Assembly (NCBI GenBank): GCA_020833055.1
Contig: JAJHQZ010000003.1
Coordinates: 83,714 to 147,713, forward strand
DNA length: 64,000 nt
Reading direction: 5' to 3'
Source: Candidatus Korarchaeum sp.
GTDB taxonomy: Archaea > Korarchaeota > Korarchaeia > Korarchaeales > Korarchaeaceae
Below the pieces are notes generated by a model. That model was not told the origin of the DNA, searched no databases, and saw nothing but the letters and a program-made list of their open reading frames with translations. Below, one piece after another: positions 33,880-43,800 of this stretch (positions are counted from its first letter, which is position 1; the number at the start of each line of letters is the position of its first letter). The translations under genes were made by a program, and so were the position numbers.

Positions 33880-35460
33880 TGGGAATTCGTACTCCTCGCT
33901 CCTCTCCCCTGGGACTACCCTCAAATTCTCGTTCTTTATAGCTTCTAGGATCTTCCTTCCAAGAGGGCTGCTCTTCGCAAGCGTTATCCTCCCCCTCGAA
34001 TCTGTGACTAATGTGACCACTTCCCTCTCACCCGAGTAGATAGTCACTTCGGTATCTGACATAGCCGGACCTAAGTCCAGTATTATCGTGTGCTTCCTCC
34101 TCTTCAACCTGAACTTAGGGGCTCCCTCTACTAAGGGCTCTTTAATTGAGATAGGCATCACTATTACCTCCTCCCCAAATGTGTAAATCTCGTACTCTAC
34201 TGTATCCGTCTCGAAGTCCTTAACTAAGACCACTGGCCTCGCTAGAGCTACATCCCTCATCCCCGTCGGCATCTTCACCGTTATCTTCAGGGAGTATACT
34301 TTCTCGATCCTCCCGTCCTTTATGAATATGACAGTATCGACTACGTGAGGAAGGACTCCTAAGTCCACTCTATCTATGAACCTCTGTATCGCCTCTATCG
34401 GGAAGCCGCAGTGAACGACACCAACCATCCCTACACCAGCTAGCCTCATATCCACGAATATCTTGAAGTCTTGAGTCTTCCTCATCTCATCGAATATCAC
34501 GTAATCCGGCCTGACTAAGAGGAGGAGATCTGCTGTGTTCTCGAAGGAACCAGCTAGCTTCCCGTATTGAGTTATCTCGGGCCCTACTTGTAGGTCCCTG
34601 GGTGACTCGAGTGTCTTCACTATCCTCCCCTTCTCCCTATAGAACTCCGCTAATGCGCTCGCGAAAGTCGTCTTTCCAGCGCCCGGAGGTCCAGCTATCA
34701 AGATACCTTCAGCTCTCTCACTCAACCTCCTCTTCAGCTTATCGCTCAAGTTGTAATCATCTAAAGTGACCTTGACGAGGGGTCTGACAGCAGTTATCTC
34801 GATACCATCTGAGAATGGGGGGAAGGCCGCCAATACCCTGAGATCCCCGAGTTGCACTATGTAAGCATCGTCGTACATCACCTCTATGAACGCGTCTATC
34901 CCCGTCTTCGCTCTCTCCAGTATTTCGTAAGCTATCGTCCTCACTTCGAATTCCTCCAGTTTCTTATCCGAGAGCTTAACTAATCTGAAGTTCCCTGGAC
35001 GTCCTTTCTTCGCCATAGGTGGGGCTCCTTCTTTCAGATGGACGCTCATCGTCTCCTCGTCGAAGTAGTCATATATCCTCAGTCCATCCATCCTAGGGCC
35101 TATGTAATGGACATCCACTCCCCTAGCTAGTAGGGATAGGGTGGTTATCCTGTCCCCTGTGAGGACCTTCGCTGAGAACTTCTTAGCTAGTTCCTGTAGA
35201 GCGTCTATCCCCTTCCCCCTATGACCCTCGACCTTCACTTCCTCTATGTAACCCTCCCTCGCGAGTTCTTGAAGCCATATTATCTCCCCTAAAGCGCCCA
35301 CACTGAACCTATCTCCTCTTAGAGCATCTTCCTCTATCTTAGAGAGTACTTCTTCCGGTATTATGAGCTTAGATCCCTTTATCATAGAGTATCCCGGCTC
35401 ATATCTCGCTAGAGATCTCATCAGCACGTCTGAACTCAGCACGTATATTGAATCACTCAT
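33871..35460 (-). CDS. PIN domain-containing PilT-type ATPase (COG1855)
   Basis: 529 residues. The N-terminal PIN nuclease-like domain (residues 1-135) starts IYVLSSDVLMRS and has LTGDRITT. The ATPase core has Walker A GPPGAGKTTF near residue 263 and PDYVIFDEMRKTQDFK. The end (about residues 420-520) resembles a KH-like RNA-binding region. This architecture is a conserved archaeal family of unclear role, probably in RNA handling. It lies divergent from the isopentenyl phosphate kinase gene. Confidence 0.9.
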   Translation of the reverse strand: MSDSIYVLSSDVLMRSLARYEPGYSMIKGSKLIIPEEVLSKIEEDALRGDRFSVGALGEIIWLQELAREGYIEEVKVEGHRGKGIDALQELAKKFSAKVLTGDRITTLSLLARGVDVHYIGPRMDGLRIYDYFDEETMSVHLKEGAPPMAKKGRPGNFRLVKLSDKKLEEFEVRTIAYEILERAKTGIDAFIEVMYDDAYIVQLGDLRVLAAFPPFSDGIEITAVRPLVKVTLDDYNLSDKLKRRLSERAEGILIAGPPGAGKTTFASALAEFYREKGRIVKTLESPRDLQVGPEITQYGKLAGSFENTADLLLLVRPDYVIFDEMRKTQDFKIFVDMRLAGVGMVGVVHCGFPIEAIQRFIDRVDLGVLPHVVDTVIFIKDGRIEKVYSLKITVKMPTGMRDVALARPVVLVKDFETDTVEYEIYTFGEEVIVMPISIKEPLVEGAPKFRLKRRKHTIILDLGPAMSDTEVTIYSGEREVVTLVTDSRGRITLAKSSPLGRKILEAIKNENLRVVPGERSEEYEFPSE

Positions 35461-35509
35461 CTCACTAAGTTCCGATCAACCGTTATAAATGATAACTTCA
35501 GATCGAGGT

Positions 35510-36244
35510 ATGCTTTACGTAAAACTCGGGGGCTCCCTGATAACACTCAAGAAGGAGGGGAGAAGGGAGATAAGGTTAGATGTCCTCAGGAGAATTTCTA
35601 ATGAAATTAAGAGCATAATGAATGACTTCAAGATATTTCTAGCTCATGGGGCTGGGCAGTATGGACATGAGCCCGCTCTGAGGAGCGGTCTACATTTGGG
35701 GATGGGGGATCGGAATAGGATAGGGGCCTCGGAGACGATGATAGGAGTGAGCGAGCTCAACGTGAGGGTCGCGAGCATAATGATGGAGGAGGGAATACCT
35801 GTAGCCCCTTTCCCACCCAGATCGATTATGAGGAGGTACCGTGGGAAGGTACTCTGCGAGACCTCTTCATTGAGGGAACTCATTAAAGTAGGATTCATAC
35901 CATTAACTCACGGCGACCTGATACCAGACGATGAGAGGGGGGTATACATACTCTCTGCCGATGAGATACCCCTCCACTTGGACCTAGGGTTCGAGAAAGT
36001 GATATACCTCATAGATGAACCCGGAGTCCTCGACGAAACTGGGAAAGTGATTCCCGTTATTAATAGGAGCTCACTCGAGGGCATGAGCTTCCCCTCCTTA
36101 GATGCGACTGGATCTATGAGGGGAAAGCTCGAATCCGCTATTAAACTAGCTGAGAGGGGGATCGAAGTGAGGATCTCAGGTTACAGGGAAACCGGAGATT
36201 TAATTAGAGCAATTAATGGAGAAATAGGGACAAAAGTTATCTAA
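35510..36244 (+). CDS. ipk: isopentenyl phosphate kinase
   Basis: It makes isopentenyl diphosphate from isopentenyl phosphate in the archaeal mevalonate route, feeding membrane lipid synthesis. The amino acid kinase fold starts LYVKLGGSLIT, the substrate-binding HGAGQYGH has the family histidine, and DATGSMRGKLESA binds ATP. The ATG at 35510 follows GAGGT; a TATA-like GTTATAAATG at about 35480 makes the upstream ATG at 35489 unlikely. It converges on the DUF655 gene. Confidence 0.92.
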   Translation: MLYVKLGGSLITLKKEGRREIRLDVLRRISNEIKSIMNDFKIFLAHGAGQYGHEPALRSGLHLGMGDRNRIGASETMIGVSELNVRVASIMMEEGIPVAPFPPRSIMRRYRGKVLCETSSLRELIKVGFIPLTHGDLIPDDERGVYILSADEIPLHLDLGFEKVIYLIDEPGVLDETGKVIPVINRSSLEGMSFPSLDATGSMRGKLESAIKLAERGIEVRISGYRETGDLIRAINGEIGTKVI

Positions 36245-36812
36245 TTTCCTCTTCCTCAATTTCTAATATTTCCTTGGGTGCCACAAGTATATAATATTTA
36301 TCCTTACCCATCATCTCATCCATCACTCTCCTCACTATAAGCTCCGCGGGGTCCTTTATACCAGCTCTCTCAGCGAGATCTGAGAAACTAGAGAAGGGCT
36401 TCTTCGCTCTCTCCTCGAGTATCTTTAAGAGAGTCTTTTTACCTATCCCAGGTAGTAGCTCGAGTTGATGTAGCCTAGTAGTCACGGGAACGCTTTCATT
36501 GAACAAATTGATGAAGAATTGTTCCCCCTCTCTCACTATCCTTGAGATAACGGATTCCAGGATCATCTTAGCTGTCGGGGGGAGTTCCTCATACGTGAGG
36601 TATCTCACGAACTTACTGACCTCCTTCCTAGCCCCCTTACCTACGTATATCTTATCCATTACATTGACATTGACGTTGGGCCTAAGGACAAATTCCATGA
36701 GTATGAAATACCTATCTCCGACTAACTGGACCCTCCTCTTAGCCTCATCCACATATAGGACGTAAGCCCAGCTATCGTGAGGTCTCCTCCTGCCTTGCGC
36801 AAGCCTCCACAT
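36237..36812 (-). CDS. DUF655 RNA-binding protein
   Basis: 191 residues of the archaeal DUF655 family (COG1491). The N-terminal half is an OB-like domain (WAYVLYVDEAKRRVQLVGDRYFI), and a helix-hairpin-helix (ELLPGIGKKTLLKILEERAKKPFSS) sits at about residues 118-150, so it probably binds nucleic acid. It closes the L21e-RpoF run, a place it holds in many archaea. Confidence 0.9.
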   Translation of the reverse strand: MWRLAQGRRRPHDSWAYVLYVDEAKRRVQLVGDRYFILMEFVLRPNVNVNVMDKIYVGKGARKEVSKFVRYLTYEELPPTAKMILESVISRIVREGEQFFINLFNESVPVTTRLHQLELLPGIGKKTLLKILEERAKKPFSSFSDLAERAGIKDPAELIVRRVMDEMMGKDKYYILVAPKEILEIEEEEIR

Positions 36813-36833
36813 TTTGAGACACCGATTATTCTT

Positions 36834-37196
36834 TTATCCTCTGAGGGACTTCAATAAATTAAGCATTTCCTTATAGTCCTGTTGGCTGAGCAATGGATAA
36901 TCCTTGAAGAGGTATGCCCTCAGCTCTTCCTCGTCCTCAGGGAGGACGTTTACTAACATAACAGCGTGTTCTTCCTTCAGTTTGAACTTATTCATGAGTT
37001 CCTCCACAGCTTCCCTAGCTCTCTTAGGATCGGATACTTTAGTGAACTTCGATAAGTATATGAGGAGCCTCCTCTGATCTAGAGTCAAGGATTCAACTGC
37101 TGAGGACCATCTATCGAACACTAAAGCCTTGACTTCAGCTAACGTGAGAGCTCTCTTATTATGAGGTCCTCTCTCATTCGAATCCATAATCCTCAT
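36834..37196 (-). CDS. rpoF: DNA-directed RNA polymerase subunit F (Rpb4 homologue)
   Basis: 120 residues matching archaeal RpoF, which pairs with subunit E in the polymerase stalk. It has TLAEVKALVFDRW near the start and the HRDC-like helical domain (KLKEEHAVMLVNVLPEDEEEL) typical of the family. The ATG overlaps the rpl21e stop by 4 bases. Confidence 0.93.
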   Translation of the reverse strand: MRIMDSNERGPHNKRALTLAEVKALVFDRWSSAVESLTLDQRRLLIYLSKFTKVSDPKRAREAVEELMNKFKLKEEHAVMLVNVLPEDEEELRAYLFKDYPLLSQQDYKEMLNLLKSLRG

Positions 37197-37489
37197 CCTG
37201 CGTGCTTCTTGAGGTGGACGGGGAGGACTATCAAGTGCTTCGTCTTACCACCTATCTTGACGTCCACGAGATAAGCTTCTCCTCTCTTACCAGTCACGAC
37301 ACCCACCTTTCCCTGATATCTCCTGTGAGGCATCCCCCTTCTGATCGATGGTTCCACATCTATTACTACTTTATCGCCCACTTCGAATTCCTTGAGGAAC
37401 TTCGCAGGGGATGGCCTGCCCCTCTCACGCGGGCTCTTCGATAGGAAGTCCCTCGACTTATGGAGGAACCCAGCTGATCTCCTACCCAT
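37193..37489 (-). CDS. rpl21e: ribosomal protein L21e
   Basis: 98 residues: basic N-terminus, then the SH3-like barrel with FEVGDKVVIDVEPSIRRGMPH and the RYQGKVGVVTGKRGEAYLV signature. Archaeal and eukaryotic only. It overlaps rpoF and lies 14 bases after pus10. Confidence 0.96.
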   Translation of the reverse strand: MGRRSAGFLHKSRDFLSKSPRERGRPSPAKFLKEFEVGDKVVIDVEPSIRRGMPHRRYQGKVGVVTGKRGEAYLVDVKIGGKTKHLIVLPVHLKKHAG

Positions 37490-37503
37490 GCACCCTCACC
37501 ACT

Positions 37504-38676
37504 TTACTCAACCATCACCTCGAGTACATCTAGTTCACTACAAAAAGATTTTTTCCCCAGGATCTCGGTCACACTGGGACTAGTCCTTCCATCATCCCCA
37601 CTGATGAGTTCCTTAACGTAAAGTCCACCATCGCATAGGACAAATAACTCAAATTTTTTGTCATCTATCCTCTTGAAATTCACCTCGTATACCCTCTTCA
37701 ATCTAGTTATATCGGACCTCCTCCAGAGAACTCTCTTAGGTGTCCTCTGCTTTACCAGAGCCCCCTCTAGCCTCTTCAAGAGCAGGAGCTCCTCGTCACT
37801 AATTCCCCCCTCTACTTCTACTAAAGCTCTATATAATTTTTTAACGTTCGGTGATTTTTCCTTTAATATTCTTATTCTCTCTCTCGAGGAAAATTCCAAA
37901 TTTCTAACTTCAATTAGGCCAGCTGCTCTCTTATTTATCTCAGATTCCAGCTCCCTCAGATCCGCGTTCCTCTTCCTAGGGCTCACTAACTCCATCACGA
38001 ACGGCCTCCCCTCACCTAACATTCTAGCGTCTACGTCTTCCCTCCCGGCCCCGTGAAGGACGTAATCTTCAGCTGAGAAGAACTCCCTCATAACCTCTCC
38101 TATAATACCCTCAACGCTTCCCTGAGGGATCTTGCCCTTCCAATTGCATGCCTCACATCCCCTACCCCCGCACGCAGAACACTTCCTCCTCGATTGAGAG
38201 ATCCCCCTCTGAAGCTTCCTATACCTACCGGAGATGAATACAGGGGCTAATTCTAACTTGACATCCCCTCCCTCGAGATCGAATATCAGGATAGCATCTG
38301 GATCCTGACTTATCTTGATGCCAGTGAGGGAATTCAACGCTAAATCTAGTAATTTCGTCAGAGTGACCTTGAGGGACCTCATCGCTGGAGGGTTGTAATT
38401 CGCTCTTATCCTGTCCTCTCTCTCTATCAAGATATCTGGTAGCGAGACGCCCGCTTTCAATGACGATATCTCCACCCCTTCGAGCTTACTCAAGGCCTTT
38501 CTCAGCATCCCCCCGAGCTCTCTACTCAAGAGTCCACCGCAGAGATCACAACTCTCCCCTGAGGGGCTCTCAGAATTCAGCAGACTCAACAACTTATTCA
38601 GGAGCCTGCCTATCGGTCTACCCAGTATGCTGGCCTCACAGAACTCACAGAGGACGATCCCCCTGAGCTCATCCAC
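37504..38676 (-). CDS. pus10: tRNA pseudouridine synthase Pus10
   Basis: 390 residues. Two cysteine pairs near the start (CEFC and CDLCGG) form the zinc-binding THUMP-linked N-terminal region. The catalytic domain has YVLHGAGREDVDARMLGEGRPF, which holds the catalytic aspartate, and FVMELVSPRKR. Archaeal Pus10 makes pseudouridine 54 and 55 in the T loop of tRNA. An extra CSACGGRGCEACNWKGK insert lies near residue 168. It overlaps srp54 by 8 bases. Confidence 0.93.
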   Translation of the reverse strand: MDELRGIVLCEFCEASILGRPIGRLLNKLLSLLNSESPSGESCDLCGGLLSRELGGMLRKALSKLEGVEISSLKAGVSLPDILIEREDRIRANYNPPAMRSLKVTLTKLLDLALNSLTGIKISQDPDAILIFDLEGGDVKLELAPVFISGRYRKLQRGISQSRRKCSACGGRGCEACNWKGKIPQGSVEGIIGEVMREFFSAEDYVLHGAGREDVDARMLGEGRPFVMELVSPRKRNADLRELESEINKRAAGLIEVRNLEFSSRERIRILKEKSPNVKKLYRALVEVEGGISDEELLLLKRLEGALVKQRTPKRVLWRRSDITRLKRVYEVNFKRIDDKKFELFVLCDGGLYVKELISGDDGRTSPSVTEILGKKSFCSELDVLEVMVE

Positions 38677-39985
38677 TTATGCCCATCCTCCTGAAGAGAC
38701 GCATAGCTTTGGATTCAGATGATATAGACTCTATGAACTTCTTCGCTTGATTATAAGATTTCAACAACTTCCTGACTTCTTTAGCTGTGACTCCAGCTCC
38801 TCTAGCTATCCTCTCTATCCTGGATCCTCTTATTAAGGAGGGATCCCTCCTCTCCTCGGGAGTCATCGAATTTATTATCGCTACCCACTTCCTCATCTCC
38901 TCGGAGCTCATATCGAGGTACTGCATCCTCCCACTGATCCCAGGGATCATCTCCAGGAGCTTCTCCATAGGACCAGCTTTCCCAAGTTGCTGAATGTATT
39001 CCCTGAAATCCTCTAAGTCGAACTTCCCCCTAGAAATCCTCTCCATCAACCTGCTCTCCTTGAATGCCTCTTCTATCCTCATAGCGAGTTCAATTATATC
39101 CCCACCGCCTAGGAGCCTGGAAACGAATCTCTCTGGATCGAACCTCTCGAGATCCTCTATCTTCTCTCCAGTACCTATGAAGAGTATCGGAGCCCCTGAT
39201 GCAGCTACTGCTGAGAGAGCGCCACCTCCCTTCGCTGCCCCATCGAGCTTAGTCACTATGACACCTCCCACAGGGACTCTCTCAGCGAAAGCCCTCGCTT
39301 GAGCGTAAGCTGCTTGCCCGATCGTCCCATCTATCGTTAAGATGACTAGATCGGGCCCTATCTCCTTATAGGAATCTAGTTCATCCATCAGGCCCCTCTC
39401 GTCCTTATGCCTCCCTGCTGTATCTATTATCACGAAGTTATATCTCTCCCTCTTGAAGAACTCTATACCCTCCCTCATTATCTCCACGGGATCCCTGGAT
39501 TCCTTGGAGAAGACGGGGATATCCGGACCGACTAGTTGCTCTATCTGAAGTTTGGAAGCCGGTCTCACGACATCAGCAGAGATTATCCCGACTCTCCCGA
39601 ATCTCTTCGATAACCAGAAAGCCAGTTTAGCGGCAGTAGTTGTCTTCCCTGAACCCTCTATCCCCACCATCAGGATCACGTTCGTCTTCTTACTCTCAAT
39701 AGGTATCTCAGCTGGCTTCCTCCCCAAGAGATTCGTGAGCTCCTCGTAGAGTATCTTTACAGCTAAGTCCCTTCTAGTGAAGCCCGGCGGTGGGCTCTCC
39801 TTCAGGGCCCTCTCCTTAATCCTCTTACTCATCTCCAAGACGAGCTTGACATCGACATCGGCTTCTATCAGGGACCTCTGGATCTCCCGAATGAACTCAT
39901 TAACAGCAGCCTCATCTACGATCGATTTACCCATTATCCTACTCACAGCGTTCCTGAGGGAGTTCCCCAGCTTCTCTAGAACCAA
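38669..39985 (-). CDS. srp54: signal recognition particle GTPase SRP54
   Basis: 438 residues with the N domain (LGNSLRNAVSRIMGKS), G domain motifs GIEGSGKTTTAAKLA, DTAGRHKDE and TKLDGAAKGGGAL, and the helical M domain that binds SRP RNA and signal sequences (EKLLEMIPGISGRMQ). It works with the SRP RNA encoded at 12939-13268 and with SecY at 52051. It follows the aIF5A gene directly. Confidence 0.97.
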   Translation of the reverse strand: MVLEKLGNSLRNAVSRIMGKSIVDEAAVNEFIREIQRSLIEADVDVKLVLEMSKRIKERALKESPPPGFTRRDLAVKILYEELTNLLGRKPAEIPIESKKTNVILMVGIEGSGKTTTAAKLAFWLSKRFGRVGIISADVVRPASKLQIEQLVGPDIPVFSKESRDPVEIMREGIEFFKRERYNFVIIDTAGRHKDERGLMDELDSYKEIGPDLVILTIDGTIGQAAYAQARAFAERVPVGGVIVTKLDGAAKGGGALSAVAASGAPILFIGTGEKIEDLERFDPERFVSRLLGGGDIIELAMRIEEAFKESRLMERISRGKFDLEDFREYIQQLGKAGPMEKLLEMIPGISGRMQYLDMSSEEMRKWVAIINSMTPEERRDPSLIRGSRIERIARGAGVTAKEVRKLLKSYNQAKKFIESISSESKAMRLFRRMGISG

Positions 39986-39989
39986 TTAA

Positions 39990-40394
39990 CTACACGCCAC
40001 CCCTCGTCCTCACTATCTTCCTCTTCCCCATCGATTCCCAGTACTCCACTTCTATCCCGCTCTTCAGCTTAGAGGCCAATTCCGGATCCTCGGGGAGAGG
40101 TAACTCGAAGGTCTCATAAGTCTCTAGATCCATGAGTTGCACTACATTACCGTAGACGTTTATCACTTGAGCTGTCTTCTTATCGACGATCGGTATCTCT
40201 ACTAAGGCATCAGCTGGGAATATCTTCGATCTCCTCGCTCCATCGAATATCCCCCTGGCCTCAACCCTCACTTTAGCTGAACCGTGCTTCCCTGGCTTCG
40301 ATTTCGATACTTCTAGGACTTCGCATGGCTCATCATCTAGGATAACGTAACTACCCTTCTTCAGATCCCCTGCGCTACCCCTAGTGACTGACAT
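39990..40394 (-). CDS. eif5a: translation initiation factor aIF5A
   Basis: 134 residues with the hypusination loop SKSKPGKHGSAK, where the lysine of KHG is the modified residue. A second OB domain follows (KIFPADALVEIPIVDKK). It helps the ribosome pass difficult stretches. Placed 4 bases before srp54 in a leftward run after the S9 gene. Confidence 0.96.
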   Translation of the reverse strand: MSVTRGSAGDLKKGSYVILDDEPCEVLEVSKSKPGKHGSAKVRVEARGIFDGARRSKIFPADALVEIPIVDKKTAQVINVYGNVVQLMDLETYETFELPLPEDPELASKLKSGIEVEYWESMGKRKIVRTRGGV

Positions 40395-40420
40395 GAGATC
40401 ACCCAGCTCTTATCGGGGAC

Positions 40421-40840
40421 TCACCTATAAGACTTCTGGAACCTGGCCCTAGCGCTCCTACCACCGTACTTCTTAGGTTCTGTCTGCCTTGGATCTCCCT
40501 TCAATATAGTCCTATCGTATTCCTTGAAGATCTCCTTCAGGCGATCGCTCTTTGTGTAGTTGACTAAGGCCCTGCCGATAGCCATCCTCAGGGCGTCGGC
40601 CTGAGCCATGAAACCCCCTCCCTTCACTCTCGCGAATATGTCTAAGTCCTTGACGTAATCCATCGCTAACCACAGTGGCTCAAGTATCTTCATCCTAACG
40701 AACTCATTAGGCGCGAAGACTTCTATGGGTAAGCCATTTATGTATAGCCTCCCGGATCCCTTCCTTATCACAGCCATAGCCCTAGCAGTCTTCCTCCTAG
40801 CTGACGCTAGAGCGTATACTTCCTTAGCTTTCGGAGACAT
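40421..40840 (-). CDS. rps9: ribosomal protein S9
   Basis: 139 residues; the N-terminal YALASARRKTARAMA and the terminal KKYGGRSARARFQKSYR with its arginine-rich tail are diagnostic. It overlaps the L13 gene by 17 bases, in the conserved order L18e-L13-S9. Confidence 0.97.
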   Translation of the reverse strand: MSPKAKEVYALASARRKTARAMAVIRKGSGRLYINGLPIEVFAPNEFVRMKILEPLWLAMDYVKDLDIFARVKGGGFMAQADALRMAIGRALVNYTKSDRLKEIFKEYDRTILKGDPRQTEPKKYGGRSARARFQKSYR

Positions 40841-41300
40841 ATTTCCCGCCCCAACCTAACAGTTTCGAGAGCGTGAGGACAGTAATATAACGCTTGCTCT
40901 CCTTAGGCTTCAGGGAATCTATCGTGTATTTAACATCCCCTTTTATTATAGAATCCTTCTCTACATTTGCGAGCTCCTCCGGGACCCCTATGAAGACCCT
41001 GAGCCTCCTAAGGGCCTCCCTACCCTTAGCTTTCTTCATCGGGAGCATCCCCCTCACGGTCTTCCATACAATCCTATCGGGCGTCCTAGGTTGCACTGGA
41101 GATTTCTTCGGGTTCATTCTGCTCTGGATAGACCTCCTCGTCTGATATTTCTTGAGTATCGTCGCTGGATTTCCTGAGATTACTGCCTTCTCCGCATTCA
41201 CTATCGCGACCCTCTTTCCCTTCAAAAGCTCCTTAGCAACTAAAGAAGCTATCCTGCCGAGGATCTTATTCTCAGCATCTATAACGAGATCAAAATTCAT
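40824..41300 (-). CDS. rpl13: ribosomal protein L13
   Basis: 158 residues with NKILGRIASLVAKELLKG and the internal TVRGMLPMKKAKGREALRRL that mark L13. The gene sits between L18e and S9. Confidence 0.97.
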   Translation of the reverse strand: MNFDLVIDAENKILGRIASLVAKELLKGKRVAIVNAEKAVISGNPATILKKYQTRRSIQSRMNPKKSPVQPRTPDRIVWKTVRGMLPMKKAKGREALRRLRVFIGVPEELANVEKDSIIKGDVKYTIDSLKPKESKRYITVLTLSKLLGWGGKYVSES

Positions 41301-41305
41301 TCAAA

Positions 41306-41674
41306 TCACCCGATTATCCTTGTGTAAGATCCCTTTGGGTTTATCTTAACGTAATCATCCAACAGGATAGCTTTTCCTCCTGCTTCCTCTATCTTCCTCT
41401 TAGCTGACTTTGTGAAGCCAGCTGCTGCGACTATCACCGGTTTAGTTATCTCACCTTCCCCCAAGACCTTCCCTGGGACTATTACAGCAGCCACACCATC
41501 TGAATATTTCTCTATCTTCCATAGATTGACCTCTATCCTCCTCCTCGTCGGCCTCTTCAACTTCTCAGCCACAGCCCTCCAGATAGGCGCATCGTTCACC
41601 CTAGATGCTATCTCGAGATTCCTTATCATCCTCACTAGCCTCATGTTAGTGGGTCCCGTCGGTTTCAACTTCAC
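41306..41674 (-). CDS. rpl18e: ribosomal protein L18e
   Basis: 122 residues of the archaeal/eukaryotic L18e (L15-like) family: [18 protein letters not shown] at the start and [17 protein letters not shown] in the centre. It is the first gene of the L18e-to-DUF655 run. Confidence 0.96.
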   Translation of the reverse strand: MKLKPTGPTNMRLVRMIRNLEIASRVNDAPIWRAVAEKLKRPTRRRIEVNLWKIEKYSDGVAAVIVPGKVLGEGEITKPVIVAAAGFTKSAKRKIEEAGGKAILLDDYVKINPKGSYTRIIG

Positions 41675-41787
41675 CCTCCTCTCGAACAGAGAGTCCTCCT
41701 TAAATAAATTTAGCTCACTCCCTCCAGCGTACCTACGGACAATCTCATGACTATCGGATGGAAAAAATTGAAAAATTTTTATAATTT

Positions 41788-43083
41788 TCAGACAAGCTCT
41801 TCTAAAGATTTTCCCATTGTTTCGATGCCGAGTAAAATGACTGATAGGCCCGCGAATATATGTACGAAGGAGAATACGATGAAGGGACCCGAGAGACCGG
41901 TGGTCGCGAATAGATAACCGGTTATCGATGGAGCTAATATTCCCATGAGCCTACCGAAGCTAGCTGCAGCACCAGAGCCAGTCCCCCTTATCTCAGTAGG
42001 ATAGAGCTCTGGAGTATAAGCGTAAAGACCAGCCCAAGCCCCCAAGTTGAAGAAGGATATCGTAGAGCTGAAGATGAAAACCCAAATGAGATCAATTCTG
42101 AGGCTCAGAAGAGCGGATGCAAGTCCAGCAGCCGTTAGGTATATCGCGAGGACCTTCTTCCTCCCTATCTTATCTAAGAGGAACGATGCAGAGTAGTAAC
42201 CGGGTATCTGGAAGAGAGTGACTAGTAAGCTCCACCCTATGGATGTGACATCTTCCAATCCGAACTGCTTCGCGTATATCGTGGGGAGCCAGAGGAATAT
42301 CCCGTGATACGTGTATATGAGCCCTCCCCAGAGGATGAAGAGGAGCACGGTCCTCTTCATGTACTCCGGGGAGAAGAGGTCCCTCAAACTGTGCTTCTTA
42401 ACAGAGTCAAATCTTACTTCCTCCAATTCGGTTACCCCTATCTTACGTAACAGGGAATTGACGTCCTCTACCCTTCCCCTCGCTATTAGGAACCTGAGGC
42501 TCTCGGGTAGGTAAGCTAACGTGAGGGGAAGAGCTATCAAGGGGAGCAGAGCTACTGAGAAAGTCAATCTCCACCCTAGAGATGGGAGCAGGAAATATGG
42601 TATCAGTAAGGATAGTATTGCCCCGTAGACCCAACTAGTCTCTACGAGGCCTAGGAATAATCCCCTCTTCCCCTTAGGTATGTACTCCGAGACGTAGACA
42701 GCCGGCTGAGGCAATGCCCCGCCCAGCCCTATCCCAGCCAGGAATCTGAGTGCATAAAGTGTTAATAAATCTGGGGCTAATCCGCAGGATGCTGTGAAAA
42801 TTGATTCTATTATTATGACAGATATTAGGACTTTCCTCCTACCTATAACATCAGCTAACCTGCCGAATAGCAGAGCGCCTAAGAACATGCCGAGGTAACC
42901 TACGCTCAACAGATAGCCCACTGTGATAGTATCCAGTCCCCATTCCCTAGCTATAGGACGCACTAGGGATGCGATAAGCATCACATCCATTCCAGTGAGG
43001 CCGTAGATTAGGGAGGAGGTCAATAGTATCTTGTAGTGGAATCTCCCTATCTCAACTCTATCCAAGAGCTCCGTTAGGTGCAT
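41788..43083 (-). CDS. major facilitator superfamily transporter
   Basis: About 430 residues and 12 membrane helices. The motif [13 protein letters not shown] between helices 2 and 3 is the MFS signature, repeated in the second half as [13 protein letters not shown]. Helices include [22 protein letters not shown], typical of the sugar/aromatic acid:H+ symporter group. The ATG at 43083 is preferred; ATGs at 43089 and 43110 are possible. Its promoter is shared with the cytochrome bd-like genes. Substrate unknown. Confidence 0.88.
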   Translation of the reverse strand: MHLTELLDRVEIGRFHYKILLTSSLIYGLTGMDVMLIASLVRPIAREWGLDTITVGYLLSVGYLGMFLGALLFGRLADVIGRRKVLISVIIIESIFTASCGLAPDLLTLYALRFLAGIGLGGALPQPAVYVSEYIPKGKRGLFLGLVETSWVYGAILSLLIPYFLLPSLGWRLTFSVALLPLIALPLTLAYLPESLRFLIARGRVEDVNSLLRKIGVTELEEVRFDSVKKHSLRDLFSPEYMKRTVLLFILWGGLIYTYHGIFLWLPTIYAKQFGLEDVTSIGWSLLVTLFQIPGYYSASFLLDKIGRKKVLAIYLTAAGLASALLSLRIDLIWVFIFSSTISFFNLGAWAGLYAYTPELYPTEIRGTGSGAAASFGRLMGILAPSITGYLFATTGLSGPFIVFSFVHIFAGLSVILLGIETMGKSLEELV

Positions 43084-43293
43084 AACCATCAGAACTATCC
43101 TCCAATGCACCTTTTAATCTTTCCGGGCTCTGAATTATGGCAGTAATGATGAGTTTCTATCTATGAGGTTATTAAAATATTCTTGACACAATAACGCCCG
43201 TGTTTCTAAGTTTTTGTTTCTATTAGTAGTGAAATTCCTCACGATTATTACTGAAAATCATACTATAGCCTGTAGTTAATTATCATAACCATA

Positions 43294-43344
43294 AAATTTA
43301 TAAAAAAATCTGGATATAGACTACATTAAAACTCTGGGGGTGAT
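43294..43344 (+). promoter_or_regulatory. promoter and ribosome site of the cytochrome bd-like operon
   Basis: A strong TATA-like AAATTTATAAAAAAA (43294-43308) stands about 40 bases before the TTG start at 43348, with the ribosome site GGGGGTGAT at 43336-43344. The remaining ~180 bases of this divergent gap are AT-rich and hold no reading frame I can support. Confidence 0.5.
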
Positions 43345-43347
43345 GTA

Positions 43348-43719
43348 TTGGACCTCGTTGGTCAATGGTTAGGTTACCCCGCCCCCCTAGATAGGATACT
43401 GTCCATCATAGGGATAGAGCTCCACTGGCTCATATTGCAGTACGTCCTCGGCTTGCCCCTCTTCATAATCCTCTCGCTACTGCTCTACGCGAGGAGAAGG
43501 GATGAGAAGTGGAATGAGATGGCCAGGACCATGACGAAGGCATTGGGCATAATATTCGCGGTAGGAGCCGCTAGCGGGACATTGAGCGAGTTCGGTTTGG
43601 TTTTAATATGGCCCAACTTACTCGAGGCTGCTGGTAGATACATATTCTTCCCCCTCTACGCTGAGATCTTCGCCTTCCTCATAGAGATAACCTTCATATA
43701 CTTCTTAGTGTTCGGATGA
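43348..43719 (+). CDS. cydA: cytochrome bd-like oxidase subunit CydA, N-terminal part (before in-frame TGA)
   Basis: 123 residues matching the CydA N-terminus: a helix with the heme-ligand-like histidine H26 (IELHWLILQY), a second helix after a charged loop (GIIFAVGAASGTLSEF), and PLYAEIFAFLIEITF carrying two membrane glutamates (E106, E113) in place of E99/E107 of E. coli. It stops at a TGA at 43717-43719 right after FG. Beyond the stop the same frame continues with WKKIGVRGRLILAFLALTGAW, joining the next reading frame. So this is one CydA gene interrupted by a TGA. The TTG start follows GGGGGTGAT. Confidence 0.75.
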   Translation: MDLVGQWLGYPAPLDRILSIIGIELHWLILQYVLGLPLFIILSLLLYARRRDEKWNEMARTMTKALGIIFAVGAASGTLSEFGLVLIWPNLLEAAGRYIFFPLYAEIFAFLIEITFIYFLVFG

Positions 43720-43800
43720 TGGAAGAAGATAGGAGTTAGGGGGAGGCTGATCTTAGCATTCCTAGCTTTAACAGGAGCCTGGCTTTCAGGAGCCCTCATA

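Noticed and set aside
43717..43719. Selenocysteine at the cydA TGA
   Set aside because: Archaeal selenocysteine is limited to few lineages and needs a SECIS element, normally in the 3' untranslated region. The position matches a tryptophan, not a cysteine. No selenocysteine gene is in the window.
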